Origin: Sipunculus nudus
Lineage: Eukaryota > Annelida > Sipuncula > Golfingiida > Sipunculidae
Length of the DNA stretch: 64,000 nt
NCBI GenBank assembly: GCA_026874595.1
Contig: CM049310.1
Span: forward strand, 4,714,001-4,778,000
Direction: 5' to 3'
Both the position numbers and the translations under genes were made by a program. Each line of letters starts with the position of its first letter. The stretch's first letter is position 1. Under the pieces are notes generated by a model. That model made no database searches. It had not been told where the DNA came from and worked only from the letters and a program-made list of their open reading frames with translations. Of the stretch, positions 33,501-48,500 are shown one piece after another.

Positions 33501-36500
33501 TGGAAAACTTTAGGTTGTGAAACAGAAAAAGAATAGCAAAAGCAGTGTAAACGTGTGTAATGCCTGGTCAGTTTGATGTTTCCAAAAGTATTCAAATGAG
33601 TGGTGCTTGGCAGTAGCTCAGAACTTAGAACCCTAGTGGAACTTTGTGTTAAAATAAGAAAATACACAAAGAAAACATCATTCCTGTACAGATAATTGGG
33701 TCTGTTTGAGAAAAAGAAAGGATGAGTCGCTATGATTAAAAGTCTAAGGATCTGTGGGAAATGCAGGTTGGGATCAGCAACTATGGAATGCTGTTGCACA
33801 TAAATTGTTTTATGCATAAATTTCAGGAAAAATATCGTTTGAAAAGAGCAAGTTGTCACTTGAATGAAATTTTGAAGAGGGCTGAACATTTTGAGAAAGT
33901 GAATTACCATTTAATAACAGTAGTAAAGCCTTGTGTGATTTACTGCCACTTTATTCAAACCATAAAGGATTCCTGGTACCAGCATGATATCTCTAAAGTC
34001 ACAGGCTGGGGCGGGGGGGGGGGGTGATATGAAAGGTCGGGCAGTGTGTTATGGTTCCAGAAGCTCTGGAAAAATTTAACTAGATTGTGTGGACAAATGA
34101 GAGGACGGTGTTCAAGGCACATGTTTATTGTGGTAAACCAGTTGGCTGAAATCCACAAGTCAGAAGTAGTCTGCCAAACTTAAAAGCTAAAAACCACAGG
34201 AAGTCAGCAAAGTATATGAACATATATATGTAGCCTGTTGGTTTAATATCCTGTGTTGTGGTCTGTCGGTTATCAAAAGGTTATATTAAATATGACATGG
34301 CACCCCTTGGTACAAAATAAAAATATATATATGAATGTTGTATACATGTGACACTTATATAGCTAAAATGTTTTATGTGTTTATTAAAGTATATTGCATT
34401 TCAATCATTATTATCTTAGCTTGTCTCATTCACTTTAAGATAGCAAAGGTTTTTAAAAATATGAATGGATTTCCTTGTATTTTATGATTTAATTTTAGAA
34501 TTTTAAAAACATTGGTAAAAACCAGAACTGATTCATAAAGATTTCATTGCATTTTGTGCTCTCAGTTTACTTCACTCTGCCTAATTGTATCCGCCAAAAC
34601 AGAGTTTTGCGGATACTATGTTTTCAGCTGCACGCTGCCGCGTAGGTGTCCGGAGAACTCCTCCGTAACCGCTGGGCGGAATTTTACGAAACCCAGGATT
34701 ATGTTCGGGTCACATGTGAACTGCTGCGCCCCGATTTTGCTTTGACCTCTGACATTTCCTCTGCGCTCTGCGTCCGTTTGTGCGTCTGCTTCCACACATA
34801 AACCCACATATCTCGGGAACCGTTTGACCGATCAGGAAATTTTTTTTGCACAAATGTAGCCCTTGGAGAGCTTTTTAACATACACAAAAAATGGTGGCGC
34901 CACCTGCAACCACGTTTGCACAGTGTCCATATGTTCGTCTGCCTTGGGTTAAAATCACTCATATCTCTGCAGTGACTTGACTAATTCACCTGAAATTCGG
35001 CATGCGTAAACATCCTGGATAGCTTTTCTGATTTTATGACAGGTGGCGCCACCTATAAACACGTTTACGCTGCAGACATCCAAGCTCATATCTCGGGAAC
35101 CGTTTGACAGATCAGGAAATTTTTTTGCACAAATGTAGCCCTTGGAGAGCTTTATAACATACACATAAAATGGTGGCGCCACCTGCAACCATGTTTTCAC
35201 AGTGTTCATCTGTTTGTCTGCCTTGGGTTAAAATCACTCATATCTCTGCAGTGTCTTGACTAATTCACCTGAAATTCGGCATGCGTATACATCCTGGATA
35301 GCTTTTCTGATTTTATGACAGGTGGTGCCACCTACATTCACGTTTACACTGCAGACATCCAAGCTCATCTCGGGAACCGTTTGACCGATCAGGAAAATTT
35401 TTTTGCACAAATGTAGCCCTTGGAGAGCTTTATAACATACACTAAAAATGGTGGCGCCACCTGCAACCATGTTTGCACAGTGTCCATCTGTTCGTCTGCC
35501 TTGGGTTAAAATCACTCATATCTCTGCAGTGACTTGACTAATTCACCTGAAATTCGGCATGCCTATACATCCTGGATAGCTTTTCTGATTTTATGACAGG
35601 TGGCGCCACCTACATTCACGTTTACGCTGCAGACATCCAAGCTCATATCTCGGGAACTGTTCGACCGATTGGGCCAAAATTTTGCATGTGTATAGATCTC
35701 ACATAGCTCTTTATATCATATGCAAAACTGGTGGCGCCACCTGCAGCCATTTTTGCACAGCTCCTGTCTGTTTGTCTGCCATGGGATAAAATCACTCATA
35801 TCTCGGCAGTGGTTTGACATATCTGCCTAAAATTTTGCAGGTGTATACATTCCCGACAGCTCTCTTGATTTTATGACAGGTGGCGCCACCTGCATTCTAG
35901 TTTATGCAGCAGACATCCAAGCTCATATCTTGGGAACCGTTTGACCGATTGGGCCAAAGTTTTGCATGTGTATAGTTCTCACATAGCTCTTTATCATACA
36001 CAAAACTGGTGGCGTCACCTGCAACCATTTTTGCTCAGCGTCCATCTGTTTGTCTGCCACGGGCTAAAATCACTCATATACATGTAGTGGTTTGACTTAT
36101 CTGCCTTAAATTTTGCATATGTATACAACTTGGACCGCTTTCTGGATTTTGTGGTGGGGGGGGGGGCAACCTACATACACCATTTGGCTGCAGACATCCA
36201 TGCTAATATGCAACACTCTATTTCCCCTTGCCACTCAATCCATGCCTCACTTCACCCGTTCCACTCTGATTAGGCGGAAACACGTAGTCGCTTGTCGACC
36301 AACAGTATTCTAGTTAGAATTTGTTAAAGCTACACCTTGCAAGTTTATTAATAAAGAAAATGTGGCATTAAGGGTTTGAGACAATGGAGTTTTTTTTCCT
36401 GAGGCTTCAGGTTTAGAATGTTAACGATGTTGTTTACCAGTCCAGGAAGGAGTAGTACTATTAATGAACTTATCCGAGCTCCTTCCCACCTACAGATATC

Positions 36501-39500
36501 CAAATTTAGCCCGTTGGTTTCCGTTTAATTACTCTTGAGTCTCTGCCACAAGCTCCCTTACAGCCATTCGCCAGCAGTGAGTGACAATGCCATGATTACT
36601 AAAGGGGATGGGACATAATAAATTTGCTGTAAAAACAGCTCACATAGAAGCATAAACAATACTGTATATAAATCTATTGTCTGAAGGATATATTGTAGTT
36701 ATATATAGATAAAAATTGTTGGCTTGATTGTTTCAAATATTGTCTACTTCAGTTTATATATGGTTTTCAGTAATCCTGCCTAATCCAAAGATAAGAACTA
36801 ATTATGTCCATAACCAGTTGTTACCATGGTATCATACTGCCAGAGCGCAAATCCTAGGATTAGCCTTAGAGTTTCCTTCCTGTTTCATATTGTGTCTGGT
36901 ACCATAGGTTGGATAGATTTGATTGAGGTGCTGCTGGGTTTGATCCCACACTTCAGTGGTTGTTATATAACAACGTTACATCATGTCACCTGATACAGGT
37001 TAACATAGGGATGAAGTCTAAAATTAGCATAGCCCCTCATCTCACCTCTGCCAAGGAGTTTATGCTTTTACCTGTGTCTGGTTATTTGTGGGTCGGTTGT
37101 CTTTTTGCAGGATAATAGGCAAAACCCACAAACTGTGTGGAAGGGTGGGACATTGACCAGGGATAATCTCCATTAAACCTTTTTTGATCTAACAGTTCAA
37201 TCATAACTCAAACTTTCTCAAAGGGTGAACTTTCTTTTAGTCCAGACTGATAGCCTCAATATTCACATTTATTTATTGCTGTATAATATATTGTAATTTA
37301 TTAACTGAAGTACCTAAATTATGCTTTGCCCTATAACATATAGATAGCTGGATTATATTCAAGTGCTTGAAATGATTAATATAACCAGTATGACATCAGT
37401 GTTGCTATGGTATTGAGCTGCTGTCTTGAGCCTTAAGTTATCAGAATATTTGTGTGTCAGGTTTAATGTATGGGCATAAATCCACCAGCAAATGTGGCAT
37501 CATGCCCTTCTGAATGGTACCAATAGTATTGCCATTATTCTGTACCAAAAGTACACCTACAGGATGTATGTCCCTGTGGTCCTAGGGAGTGGATACTGTA
37601 GTTTATTTTTTTCTCAGCAGTGAAAACCATAAAGTAGCAGGCCAGGGAGCACAGTTATCCACCGCTGCACTATCTTATCTCAGGGGGCTTTTACCAGAGA
37701 GATACATACACTCCCAGCCACAGGGGTTCCAAGGCTTGGTCACCCCTCCAGCCTGACTGAGTCACCAGCCAGGGGTAAAGAGATCAGGAGGTGTGTGGTA
37801 CCCCAAATTGTCTGTCAGCCCTCAGCATTAGGCTGTTGCTGTACATTACAGGAGGGCAGAAACACCCCAGAGGCCCAAAAGACCTATATATATATTGGAC
37901 TACAGGTTTTCTTGACAGATCTACAGAGTCAGATATGAGCCACATGCTGGCAGCTCCAGGAAGTATGTGTACTTGTCAAGGGGCAAATAGACCGTACTTT
38001 TTTTTCGGACAGGTTGAAAGGGGTTGAACATGCTAAGTGGTGTATAAATACCTAAATGCTGTAAAAATGCTTTTCTTGTCTTTGTATGGGATTAACATTA
38101 ATGTGCTGTCTCTGGGATTGACATCATACTGATGGCAGTGGTTTAGTTTTTGGCGGTAAATAAAGACAGTCTGGCTAAATGGTCAGCATAAATCATTAGT
38201 CAGCCTGAAGCAGAATGGCACAGCTATCTAGTATTTATATGCTGATTGTCTTTCATCAGTGTCTGGTATCTGTAACTCTAATTGCCGTAAGCAGTACTGT
38301 AGGATTTTAAATGCAAGATCCATACCTATTACCAGTCTTTTCTATGTATTGTTTTGCTGTATATGTTTTTGGATGGAAGGAAATTTTAACAGAAAATATT
38401 ATATAAGTTTATAAGTAAATTGTGAATACTTTTAACAACTAGGTTACATTGAGATAACATGTTTTGGCAGTTTTATGGATTCTAGATGACTAATTTAATC
38501 AAATACCTTCTCTCTAAATATGGTGAATCAACCGCTCTGCCTCAAGTACTTCGAAGTATAGGTTCTTTTTTATCTCATTGTTAACTCATAGTAGATAATA
38601 AAATATTTGTATAATAATTTAGATTGACTTGGAGCTCTATATATTATAGAGCTACTTGATCACATTGGCCGCTGGAAGACCATAGTGCAATGTAGAATGC
38701 TATAGAAAAACTGTTACTGTTTTTCTCCCACTTAGCTCAAATGCTTTGCTTGTAAAATGTTTTAAATTTAGTTTGAAATATGGTTTGACTAGCACAGTTG
38801 GCTAAAAAAGGTTGAGCTCAGTGGTAGGGTTCAGTTCATACCTACACACGCAAACTCGAAAAGAGAACTTTGTTATGTCATGTGTACTCTTTGAGTCCTC
38901 ATGTGTACTGGTGTTACAGAGCACAGTTTATGCCTTACAGTCACACACGTTATGTTTGTATATATAGAGAACATACATGTGTGGATTGATATATGCTCTT
39001 TGATCAGAAAGTTGGCAGCACAAGAGACACATGTACAGGTTTTCATCCAAGCTTCTCATGTTGGTCTATTGTACGCCCTTGGATGTTACTCAGTCATTAC
39101 CCACAACCACCCAGTATCTGTGTGCTGTAGATGTATCATGAGTGAGGATATGACAGCTGTATATATATAATTTTCATCCCAGAAGTGGGAAATGATAAAT
39201 GACCTGGAAAAAGTTGGACATTATACTCCATACATAGATTTGGAACAAGCTAGCTATCCAGGTGCTTGTGTATGAATAACCTGTGTGCTCATAATGTTTG
39301 ACTTGTGACTGCATGGTTTTACAACTATGACATCTGCACCTTTGGAGTATTATGCAAACATTTTCAGAGTGTGCCAAAATTGTTTTGAACACATGGTTAA
39401 TTTTTCCTATTATTTTACAATTTTTCGATTGAATTATCTGAAGACTGTGTGACCACATGCATAATTGAGCTTAATTTTTGTGAATTGTCATTTAATACAT

Positions 39501-42500
39501 TAAATTGGTCCCTGAGATTGTAATTTTTTTAAAATTGTTCTTTTTATGTAGATATACATATTCAAATTACTTGCTCAGTTTGCTGGTGATGCGGTGCACT
39601 AAGTGACACACTGAGCGACATGGATCATGTATAGATGATCACAGTGATTAAGCAAAGGTCACCGTGTATGACATACATTCGAAGGTTGTATTCACGAGAA
39701 TCGTACCTGGTGACCCTGGATATATGTAAGGATGCGCTTGCTGGCTATAGCTATATATTACAGTATTGTCACTTGGTCACAGGGATGCTTAAAGTGAACC
39801 TGTACTGTGTGACCTCGTTGGTTTCTGATTGTCGCCCCCTCCCCTGTTTTGATATGTACACAGGTATTACATTATTTACCTGTCACCTGCAGGACTTTGT
39901 TGATATGGGGATGTAAACAGGCCTGAGTTGCCTGACAGCTGATGTTTGATCAAATGAAAAACAATGATGTAACTAGAATAAGACTCAGGGAGGCACATGT
40001 ACCTGGTTAGAAGCAAAACAGTGAAACTGGTTCACCCCTTTTTCTGCATGGGTCCTTTCCTGTTCTTGGGCTTCCTTGGTTCATCTCCATCCCCTCAATA
40101 ATGTTCTTGAAAATATTCAATACAATAGTTTATTTGTAATCTTGCTTGTAGACAAACAAAACCAGACAAACATGGGGGAAATGTAAAGTCCTTTGGAAGC
40201 TATGAACTATTGACAGTATAATAACAAACAGAAGTTATAGGACTGTTTATTTGATTTACACCGGAGTAGAGTAGTGTCAAGAGTTAGAGTTAAATGTAAT
40301 TAAATAATATATGTTTATATTGATTAGTGGAGTGTTTTGGTGGGTGATATTGTGCAAATTTTTACCAAGGAACAAGTTGTTGTTCAGAAAGCCTCCCAAT
40401 TTGTCAGCATTAAAAGAAAAAAACATTTTGATTTAAAGGAACAACAAGGAAAGAAGGCGGGGGCAAGATTAAAGCTAAGATGACTTGAATGACTGGAGTA
40501 CACTAACACCAGGTAAAATTATGATGAATATTTAAATCCGACAAACAGGATTGAAAAAGTGAAGACATAAGATCTTAATGCCCTTAAGTACATTCTAAAT
40601 GTATCTTAGCTAGGGGAAAATATAGATAGTGACTGTTTATCGTTAATCATCACTTTTATCTGCATCTGTGCACTATCAAAGATTTCTCATAACCATCCTT
40701 TTGTTTTACTGGCTTACATGTTATCCTCCTGGTTAATGTGAAATGCCAGGTTTGTCACCTTAAGGCTCTCATGTTTCTGTATTAAGTGACTGCAAGTGAC
40801 TAATGCAGGTGTGGTGTGACACTTTTGTCAGCTAATTTTTTTTTCAACAGCAACTTTGCTGTTGTATTTCTTGATGTTAAAAAAGGCAAATTATATTAAT
40901 CATGTGTATCACAAAAATTCTGTCAGGTACCAGGGGTGGCATGTTATTCAAACCAGTTTGATTTTAAGCTTTAGTGGCATGATAGGTGGTTAACTCGTGG
41001 TCGTGGTGGTTGTGGGCACGCAGTTTCTGATGTTATACTTACAGAGATGTCAAATTGTTAGACCCCAAGAAAGTATGTGATTGCAAATTCTTTGGGAATC
41101 TGTGCATATGCTAAACTGGAAACTTATTTTCTTAAATGAAATACCCTGGTGAATGAAATGTATTTATAATAAAATATTATGGTATGCATCATACATAGGC
41201 ATAGACCATATATACCTAATATATATAGGATGACATTAAACAATTTAGGGAAGTGTATAAAGTAAATATCATCTTTACTATATCCTTTACTAAATTTAAG
41301 ACACAGACATGGCTGTCAAAAGTCAGAATGGGTGAGATTTCCCTGGCATGAAAGCTCTAGACATTGATGATTGCATACATCTTATTCTCAATGTGAGAGA
41401 CTTGGCATGTCTGCACTCACAGTGGTTGGTGATATAGCAGACAAGCTTTTTTCAACAGTCCTTCCTTGAGTTGTGCAAGAGAGACTAGTCTTGTTCTTGT
41501 TTTAGATTGTCAGTGAATCAAAAACCTCATTATACTAATCTCATGTAAAGCATCAGTTACTCCACTATTGATAGATTAAAATAGAAAACAAAAACCTGAA
41601 TCAGGAGAAAAAATAAAACTAAATTGTGTGGCCTACATACCTTCATTAAAATATTGATAAAAATTTCCTGTTTTCCTGTGAACATAGTTGTTGGTACATT
41701 TGTTCCTACCACTCAGCATGTAGAATCCTTTGAAGGAAAAACAAGTTATTATTGTGTATCTTGTTGGAGAACTTTGCATACAACACAAGGCAGGTATTGT
41801 TCTAAGACCGAACTACTTTATTATCATCCGCTGTGTATTCATGAGCATTAGTAATCTGATATTTATATATACGTTGATGTATACTACAGTTCATTACAGT
41901 TATCATGGTGATTCACATTACCTCCTGAATTTATGGATTGTTATAGGGTTTTACCCTGGCCTAACCCTGAATAGAATTTAATCATAACTTTTTTTTTTTT
42001 TTTTTTTTACAATATTTATTCAAAAAGATGATACACACGTACATATACATACATGGCATAACAAAATAAGCGATATACATAAATTAGTACAGGTACAGAC
42101 AAAAGTGCATATTTTAGTCTTTCATATTCTTCTGAATGTAATGTTTGTTAAGAATAAAGGAAAATGTTTGTTAAGAACAGTTCATCAACACCCTCCGCTT
42201 GTTCTCCAATACCTTTCTAAATGACAAATAGAGTACACATGAAAGTGAGCTCTTTACATGAGACATATGCACTTAAAAAAAAATAAATAAATAAACACTA
42301 GAACAAGACACATACATCGTGGTTAGAATTACGTTGAGATTATGTCCATAATTTGTGACCATTTTTCCATATGTACATTCAGTTTTCCCTTCCTGAAGGC
42401 CAAGAGATATTCGATGTTATACACCTTTTAGCTTGAACTTTATAATTTCTAACAAATTAGGGTTATCAGTTTCCCTTTTAAGGAATACTACGTATTTGAA

Positions 42501-45500
42501 AATGAGAAAAATTGTATTATTAAGCCTACTGTTACTACTATCCGGCAACTGACCATACATAATATTTGATTTCGTAAACTCCGGTAAAATATAGCCTGTA
42601 CTTTCAATCCACTTTTTCAACCTGATATAAAGGTTTTTTGTTGTATGACAATAATAGAACAGATGACTTACTGACTCATTATAAATAAAACAATAACTAC
42701 ATCTTTGGCTGTCTATCAATTTCCATCTAAAAAGATTCTTATTTACAGGAAGATAATTGTTAATAATCTTAAATTGAAATTCACGTAGGTAAGTATCAAG
42801 AGTACATTAATAGACATTTTCATAAACATTGTGCCAATTGCTATATCCAATATCACCAAGTATAGTACTATTTGTCGGTACCTGATAAATTGTATTGATA
42901 AGTGCCTTGTACACTTAACGACTGTTCAGTTTTGACAAATCTAAAATATTATCAGGCACCATATCTGAAACAAGTCCATCTTTTATTTTTTTTTTCCATT
43001 CCTTCGGTATTGCACTAATAAGGCTGTTCCATTGAAGACACAATAAATCCTTTCGAGTAACTGAATAATCCTTAACAATTTGTTCCACTGTTTTAAAGTT
43101 ACTATCACAATCTAACATGTCATTAATATATTGAACATTCATTTTAAATAGAGTAGGATTAAACACAGAATACCCATCAATCAATATGTTTCGATTATTC
43201 CAAATAAATTGACATCTGACATCCTTCTCTATTAATGTACATTTCCAATATAAAATCCATTCCTTAAAGCAAGATATATAAAATGGTGCACAATCCTTTG
43301 AAAGACAGTTGATATCAAAGTCTTTATGAATGCATTGTAATCCACCTACATTACTACACATTGCATTCAAGAGAATTTTAACAGTTCCATTAAACTTGTT
43401 TAATAAATTTACTACCCAAATTACTCGTTGGGTCTTGTATCTCATCTCTTTGTTTGGTAATTTAAATCCTCCATCTTCATACATACCCACTGCTGTACTA
43501 AATTTCACCTTAGCTCGTTTGTTTTTCCAAGTGAATCTGTTAATTATTTCTTGAACCTCTTGCATAAATCCCTTTGGGGGGTCGAGCATATTCATAATAT
43601 ACAGTATTTTAGAAACTGCTAATGATCTTACTACTCTAATCTGCCATATATAGTTAATTGTCTTCCTCTCCACAGATTTAGAACATTCTTCAAATTTGAC
43701 AAAGCCCTATAAAAATTAAGCTCATATGATAATTTATCATTATATGTAAAGTGCACCCCTAATATCTTCATAGAACTATTAACTAAATTTATCCAGTTTA
43801 AATTAAATGGATCATCTGCTTTGTTTTTCCATTTGCCAATCCATGACACTTCCGATTTCCCCACATTCATCTTCAGTGATGAAAATGTAGCATATATATC
43901 AAAAATGGTCATGACTCTTCGCAGTGAATTTAGATCCTTTAAAAACAGAGTAATATCATCCGCATACATACACATTTTTATTTCTATATTCTTTATCTTT
44001 ATTCCTTTTACCTCCATATTACATCGGATTAAGGCTCCTAAAATTTCTACAGACATGATAAATAAGTAGGGGGCCAGGGGGTCTCCCTGCCTGCCGTGTT
44101 CCTCTGGTCAGTGTAAAATAAGTTGTACTGAATCCATTGTTAACCACAGTACTCTGGACATTGTTATGTAACAGTTTAACCCCACTTAATGAAAGACTGA
44201 CCAAAGCCATACTTTTCTAAAACCGCAAACATGAATTCATGGCTTAAATTATCAAATGCAGACTCAAGACTGCAAGACTCAATTTAATCATAACTGTTTT
44301 CTTTATTTTTTTTCATAAGTTGCTAAAAGACTAACTATGCAAGGAACAAACCAAAGGGAAAATATACCTCCCCTAGTGATGGAGGTATGTCAGAAGATCA
44401 GTTGTAATAATACATGTGATACAGCTATTTGCATCCTCCTGTGCTGTCTTTGCTGTTTGTACACCAGGGAGTCTTTACAAAAATACAAGTGGTTCACTAA
44501 CGTCTATAAGATTTGGTTAAACATAATATGACAGAAAACAGTTGACACAATGAAAATAAATGACTTTTATAGTGTATTGTACAAAATGCCAGTGGCAGTT
44601 TTGTAGAAGTACAGCTGTAGCTGCAGTTGAAGTTTTCCCATGCTGGTGCACAATAACACTGACTGCTATATAGGTCATGTTAAATAGAATGAATTCCTAA
44701 TAATTTAACAATGGTCACATATCACCCATTTCCCATGTGTTAAAAGTATGGTATCTATTTTATGATATAAGCAATTGCATGATCTGATTGACTGACAGTA
44801 ATAACCTTTATATCTAGTTCATGTTAACTGATACCATCAGGATGCTGTTTTGCATTTATAAATACCTTATTCTTGCATGTCAGGGAATGATTAACCTGAT
44901 AATTATATATGCGCAGCTTACAAAAATGATTAATGGGTCTAATTGCAACAGGGCAAATATGCATCCGTGCTTAAAATGTATTTGTGTTTGTTCATATGAT
45001 AATATGCCCTGCGGCTATTCTTTGCATATTCTTGTCCGATTGGCTGGATTGATTAATAACAAAACAGAAGATCTGATAATGGGGAGAATATTTCTTTTTG
45101 CTTATGTATCATGTTATTAAGACACTTGCCAAATTAATTTAATTTAATTATGTTATCTTATCACACAGAAACATCCTTTAACACACTTGTAATACCGGTA
45201 CTCATATTTATATAGTGTTATCTTTGATATTGAAGATTGTGTGCAGTTAAATATTTATACAAACTTAATTGCTAGTGTTGTTATATGTATTACTTACATG
45301 ACTGTGAGGGTTCATTTTGATACAGAAGTACTATGCAGTATTACATGTACAGCCAAACTTTTATGTCATACTTGCTAAAGCTGCTCAAGCGGAATACCAA
45401 GCTCAAAGTTTCATGCTTAAAATTACTTGAAATTCTAGTTAAGTTATTACCTGATAAAGACTTCTTGTATCAAACCAGGTATCCAAGTTTTCTGTAGGTC

Positions 45501-48500
45501 CTTTAAACCTTGAGACTTACTACGTGGTGCATCACAGTGTGTGTGTGTGTGTGTGTGTGTAATAACTGGCCCTCTCCCCTGAAAAAGCACCTTATACCTC
45601 TCTTTTTAACACCTTATACAGTATCTAAATTCAAGTAATTTGTTCTTTCCTCTACTTGTAGTTGTTTGTCAAGCAACTAGCTTACCCCTCATTCCCTTAT
45701 TCACTGCATTTACCGATAATTTGATACCTGTCCCTACCTATTCTTTTTTCCTGTCTGTTTAATCTGATCAAATTGGTGCCGACTGTAAAACTAGACTGGC
45801 ACCTCCCACTGCTTCCTGTTCGCACAGCACCATTAAATATGATTTAGGAAAGCCTTATAAATACCCCTGAATGCCACACATGGAGCTTTTAATCAACGTT
45901 GTATAATATTTTACCCTCTGTTATCTGTGGCTGGCATACATGTCAGGGCTGTCTGCTAGATGGCATTCCTGTCTGCCTGAAAGGTTTATACCTGACTCAC
46001 GGGCTTGAAGAAATATGTGAACTATTGGTCCCACTGTGAACATCATACATTTAAACCATGTGTTACAGGTAGTTTACGGTTTTAAAATGATTAAGTCCTC
46101 CCTGCACAGGCTTGTAGTCATTATCTATTAGCATTAAATTTCATGTTCTTACACACAGTTGAAACTTTTTTGGTTATTACTAAAAAAAATATATATAATT
46201 TCACACAGGATGCTCTGAAAATGAGAGATGTCATAACAGTTAATGTGACCTACAATTATCAGTTTATGAGAACACCTGTTTGTGGGATCAGTGCTATCAG
46301 TAAGGTTTACTTGTTCCAGACAGACTCATTGTTACAGTGCATCTCAGTCTCTTTGAGGGTATCATCCAAGACCAAAACCAATAAATCCAGCCTTGCCTGC
46401 AGCAATTATATTATATTTATGTGTATATTTGATCTTAGAAAACTCATACTGTTCATGATTTCCTAATTTTGTGTGTTGCTGTTAAATAACTCGTTTAAAT
46501 GTAACACTAAGGAAGTACTGGTATATGTTTATGAGCTTTTGGTTAAAACTACAAGATAGATTATAAGAAGGAATGCATAGACATATCAATTATAGAGCAT
46601 TTTAAGGATGCAAACATTTGGTGGTATTGTTTTATGGTTACAGACTTACAGTCAGCTAGGTTGTATAACAGTATCCATCCCTGGGAATTGTGTACATTTA
46701 TCCTTGGAACATTTGGCTGAGTAAGATGCATAACAAGTGGCCGGGAGCATCTCCCCTGTGTTTCGGAGGCTGTTAACAGCAGGATAGGATCCCAGTCTAA
46801 GCTGTAAAACACCAGTGTTGGTAGCTCTAGGGTAGCAGGTATATTTCCTGTACTATAGGGATGGTATATTTAGGATCTGTCTGGTTAGCGGTTGTACAGC
46901 TGAGGATTGCTACCTGGCTTGCACTCATTGACCTTTGCTCCCTGTGCATTGTGTCTGGCTTCAGACAGGATACTTATCTCTGTTTGTGGTCATTTGAACA
47001 CTAAGTGGTCTGACTTGGACCTGCTTAATGTATGGATCCACTTACCTCTTTTTTCATCACACATAATCACAGTTTAACCGTATACTGTCCGTGTAATCTC
47101 TCTACATTCAGGTACAGTCAGCTCTTTTATCTGTTCGAGGCCATCTTCTTATCAGTACTTCCACATGCAATTCTTTGTAAATCACTTTGTAAATCTTATT
47201 ATATATATACCTCTGCCAACCAACTTGACATAGGTTATGTATTCACCCTTGTTTGTCTGCCTTGACTGTGTGCTTATTTGTCTACTAAAGGCCTCAAAAT
47301 GTTCTCAAAGAGTTTTAATGAAATTTTTGTAAAGGTAGGCCCCTAACCAAGGAACGTTATATAGACTAAATCTTGGGGCAGATTGTACAAGTTCTTTGAC
47401 TGATGTGGATGCAGATCAAGGTGTTAGCAGGCGTATGCTCTCCCTTAATGCATACAAATACTGCTAAGGATGATTATGGACTTGAATTGAAAAATAAATA
47501 TGTTAATGAAAGTAAAACGTTTGTGTAGGTAAGTGGTTAGGTAAGTAAAGGGTAAAAATATAAAGTAAAAAGATGTATGTTGAACGGCAAATTGGAACTT
47601 TCTATATACGGGATAGGCCTGGCCTTATATACGGGATAGGCCTGGCCTAATATACATGATTTACATAAGAAGGAAGGTAGTGCTGTATTGAGGCTCTGTT
47701 CAGGTTTGTGCCAGTATGCTGTCCCCAGTTCTGGCATCAACAGTGCAGGCTCCTGCTGTTCGAAGTTCAGGATACATGAGCTGGTCGCTGAATGAAAAAT
47801 CTTGCTCCAGTTTCAAACTACAATTCTAAAGGTCCATACTTAAAATTTATGCTTGTCACATTCTCCCACTGTTCCTTATTCAAAATAAGTGAATGACATC
47901 CACCCCGATGTCATTACTCGGTGAATATTCTTGATCTTGTTTTAAACTACTATCTAGATATGATTTCACATAATTGCTTGTGATGTATCTTACTCTTTCT
48001 ATATCTGAGTTACAGTATTGGCCTGGTTATTTTTAAAGAATCATAAAGAACAGTGCAGATGTTGATATTTTCTCAATGACATATTTTCCAGTATTTTACA
48101 AGTACACACAAACATGATACAATCTGATATAAATTTTACATGAAACTACAACATTCAATGTAAAAGGGGCCATCAGTAGGTCATGTTACTGTTAAAAGAA
48201 GTAACCAAAAATCCCCCAGTGTTTTAGGACTACTGCTCATGCAGAATGGCCGTATTTGTGTCATTAATCAATGTACTTTCAGCCTGTCTGGAATCATTTG
48301 GATAATAATTATTCAGTAGTCAAAATGAACTGCCAATAATGCAGGCACAGTGTGATGTGTGGGTCATTCTGTGATCTCAATAATGTAGTCACTGTATGAT
48401 GTGTGGGTCAGTCTGTGGTCTTAATACTGCAGTCACAGTGTGATGTGCAGTGTTGTGTGTGGGTCAGTCTGTGGTCTCATTAATGCAGTCACAGTGTGAT

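Noticed and set aside
33494-33910. Minus-strand frame of 138 codons in NKAIN intron 1
   Set aside because: No family signature, and composition like the surrounding AT-rich intron.
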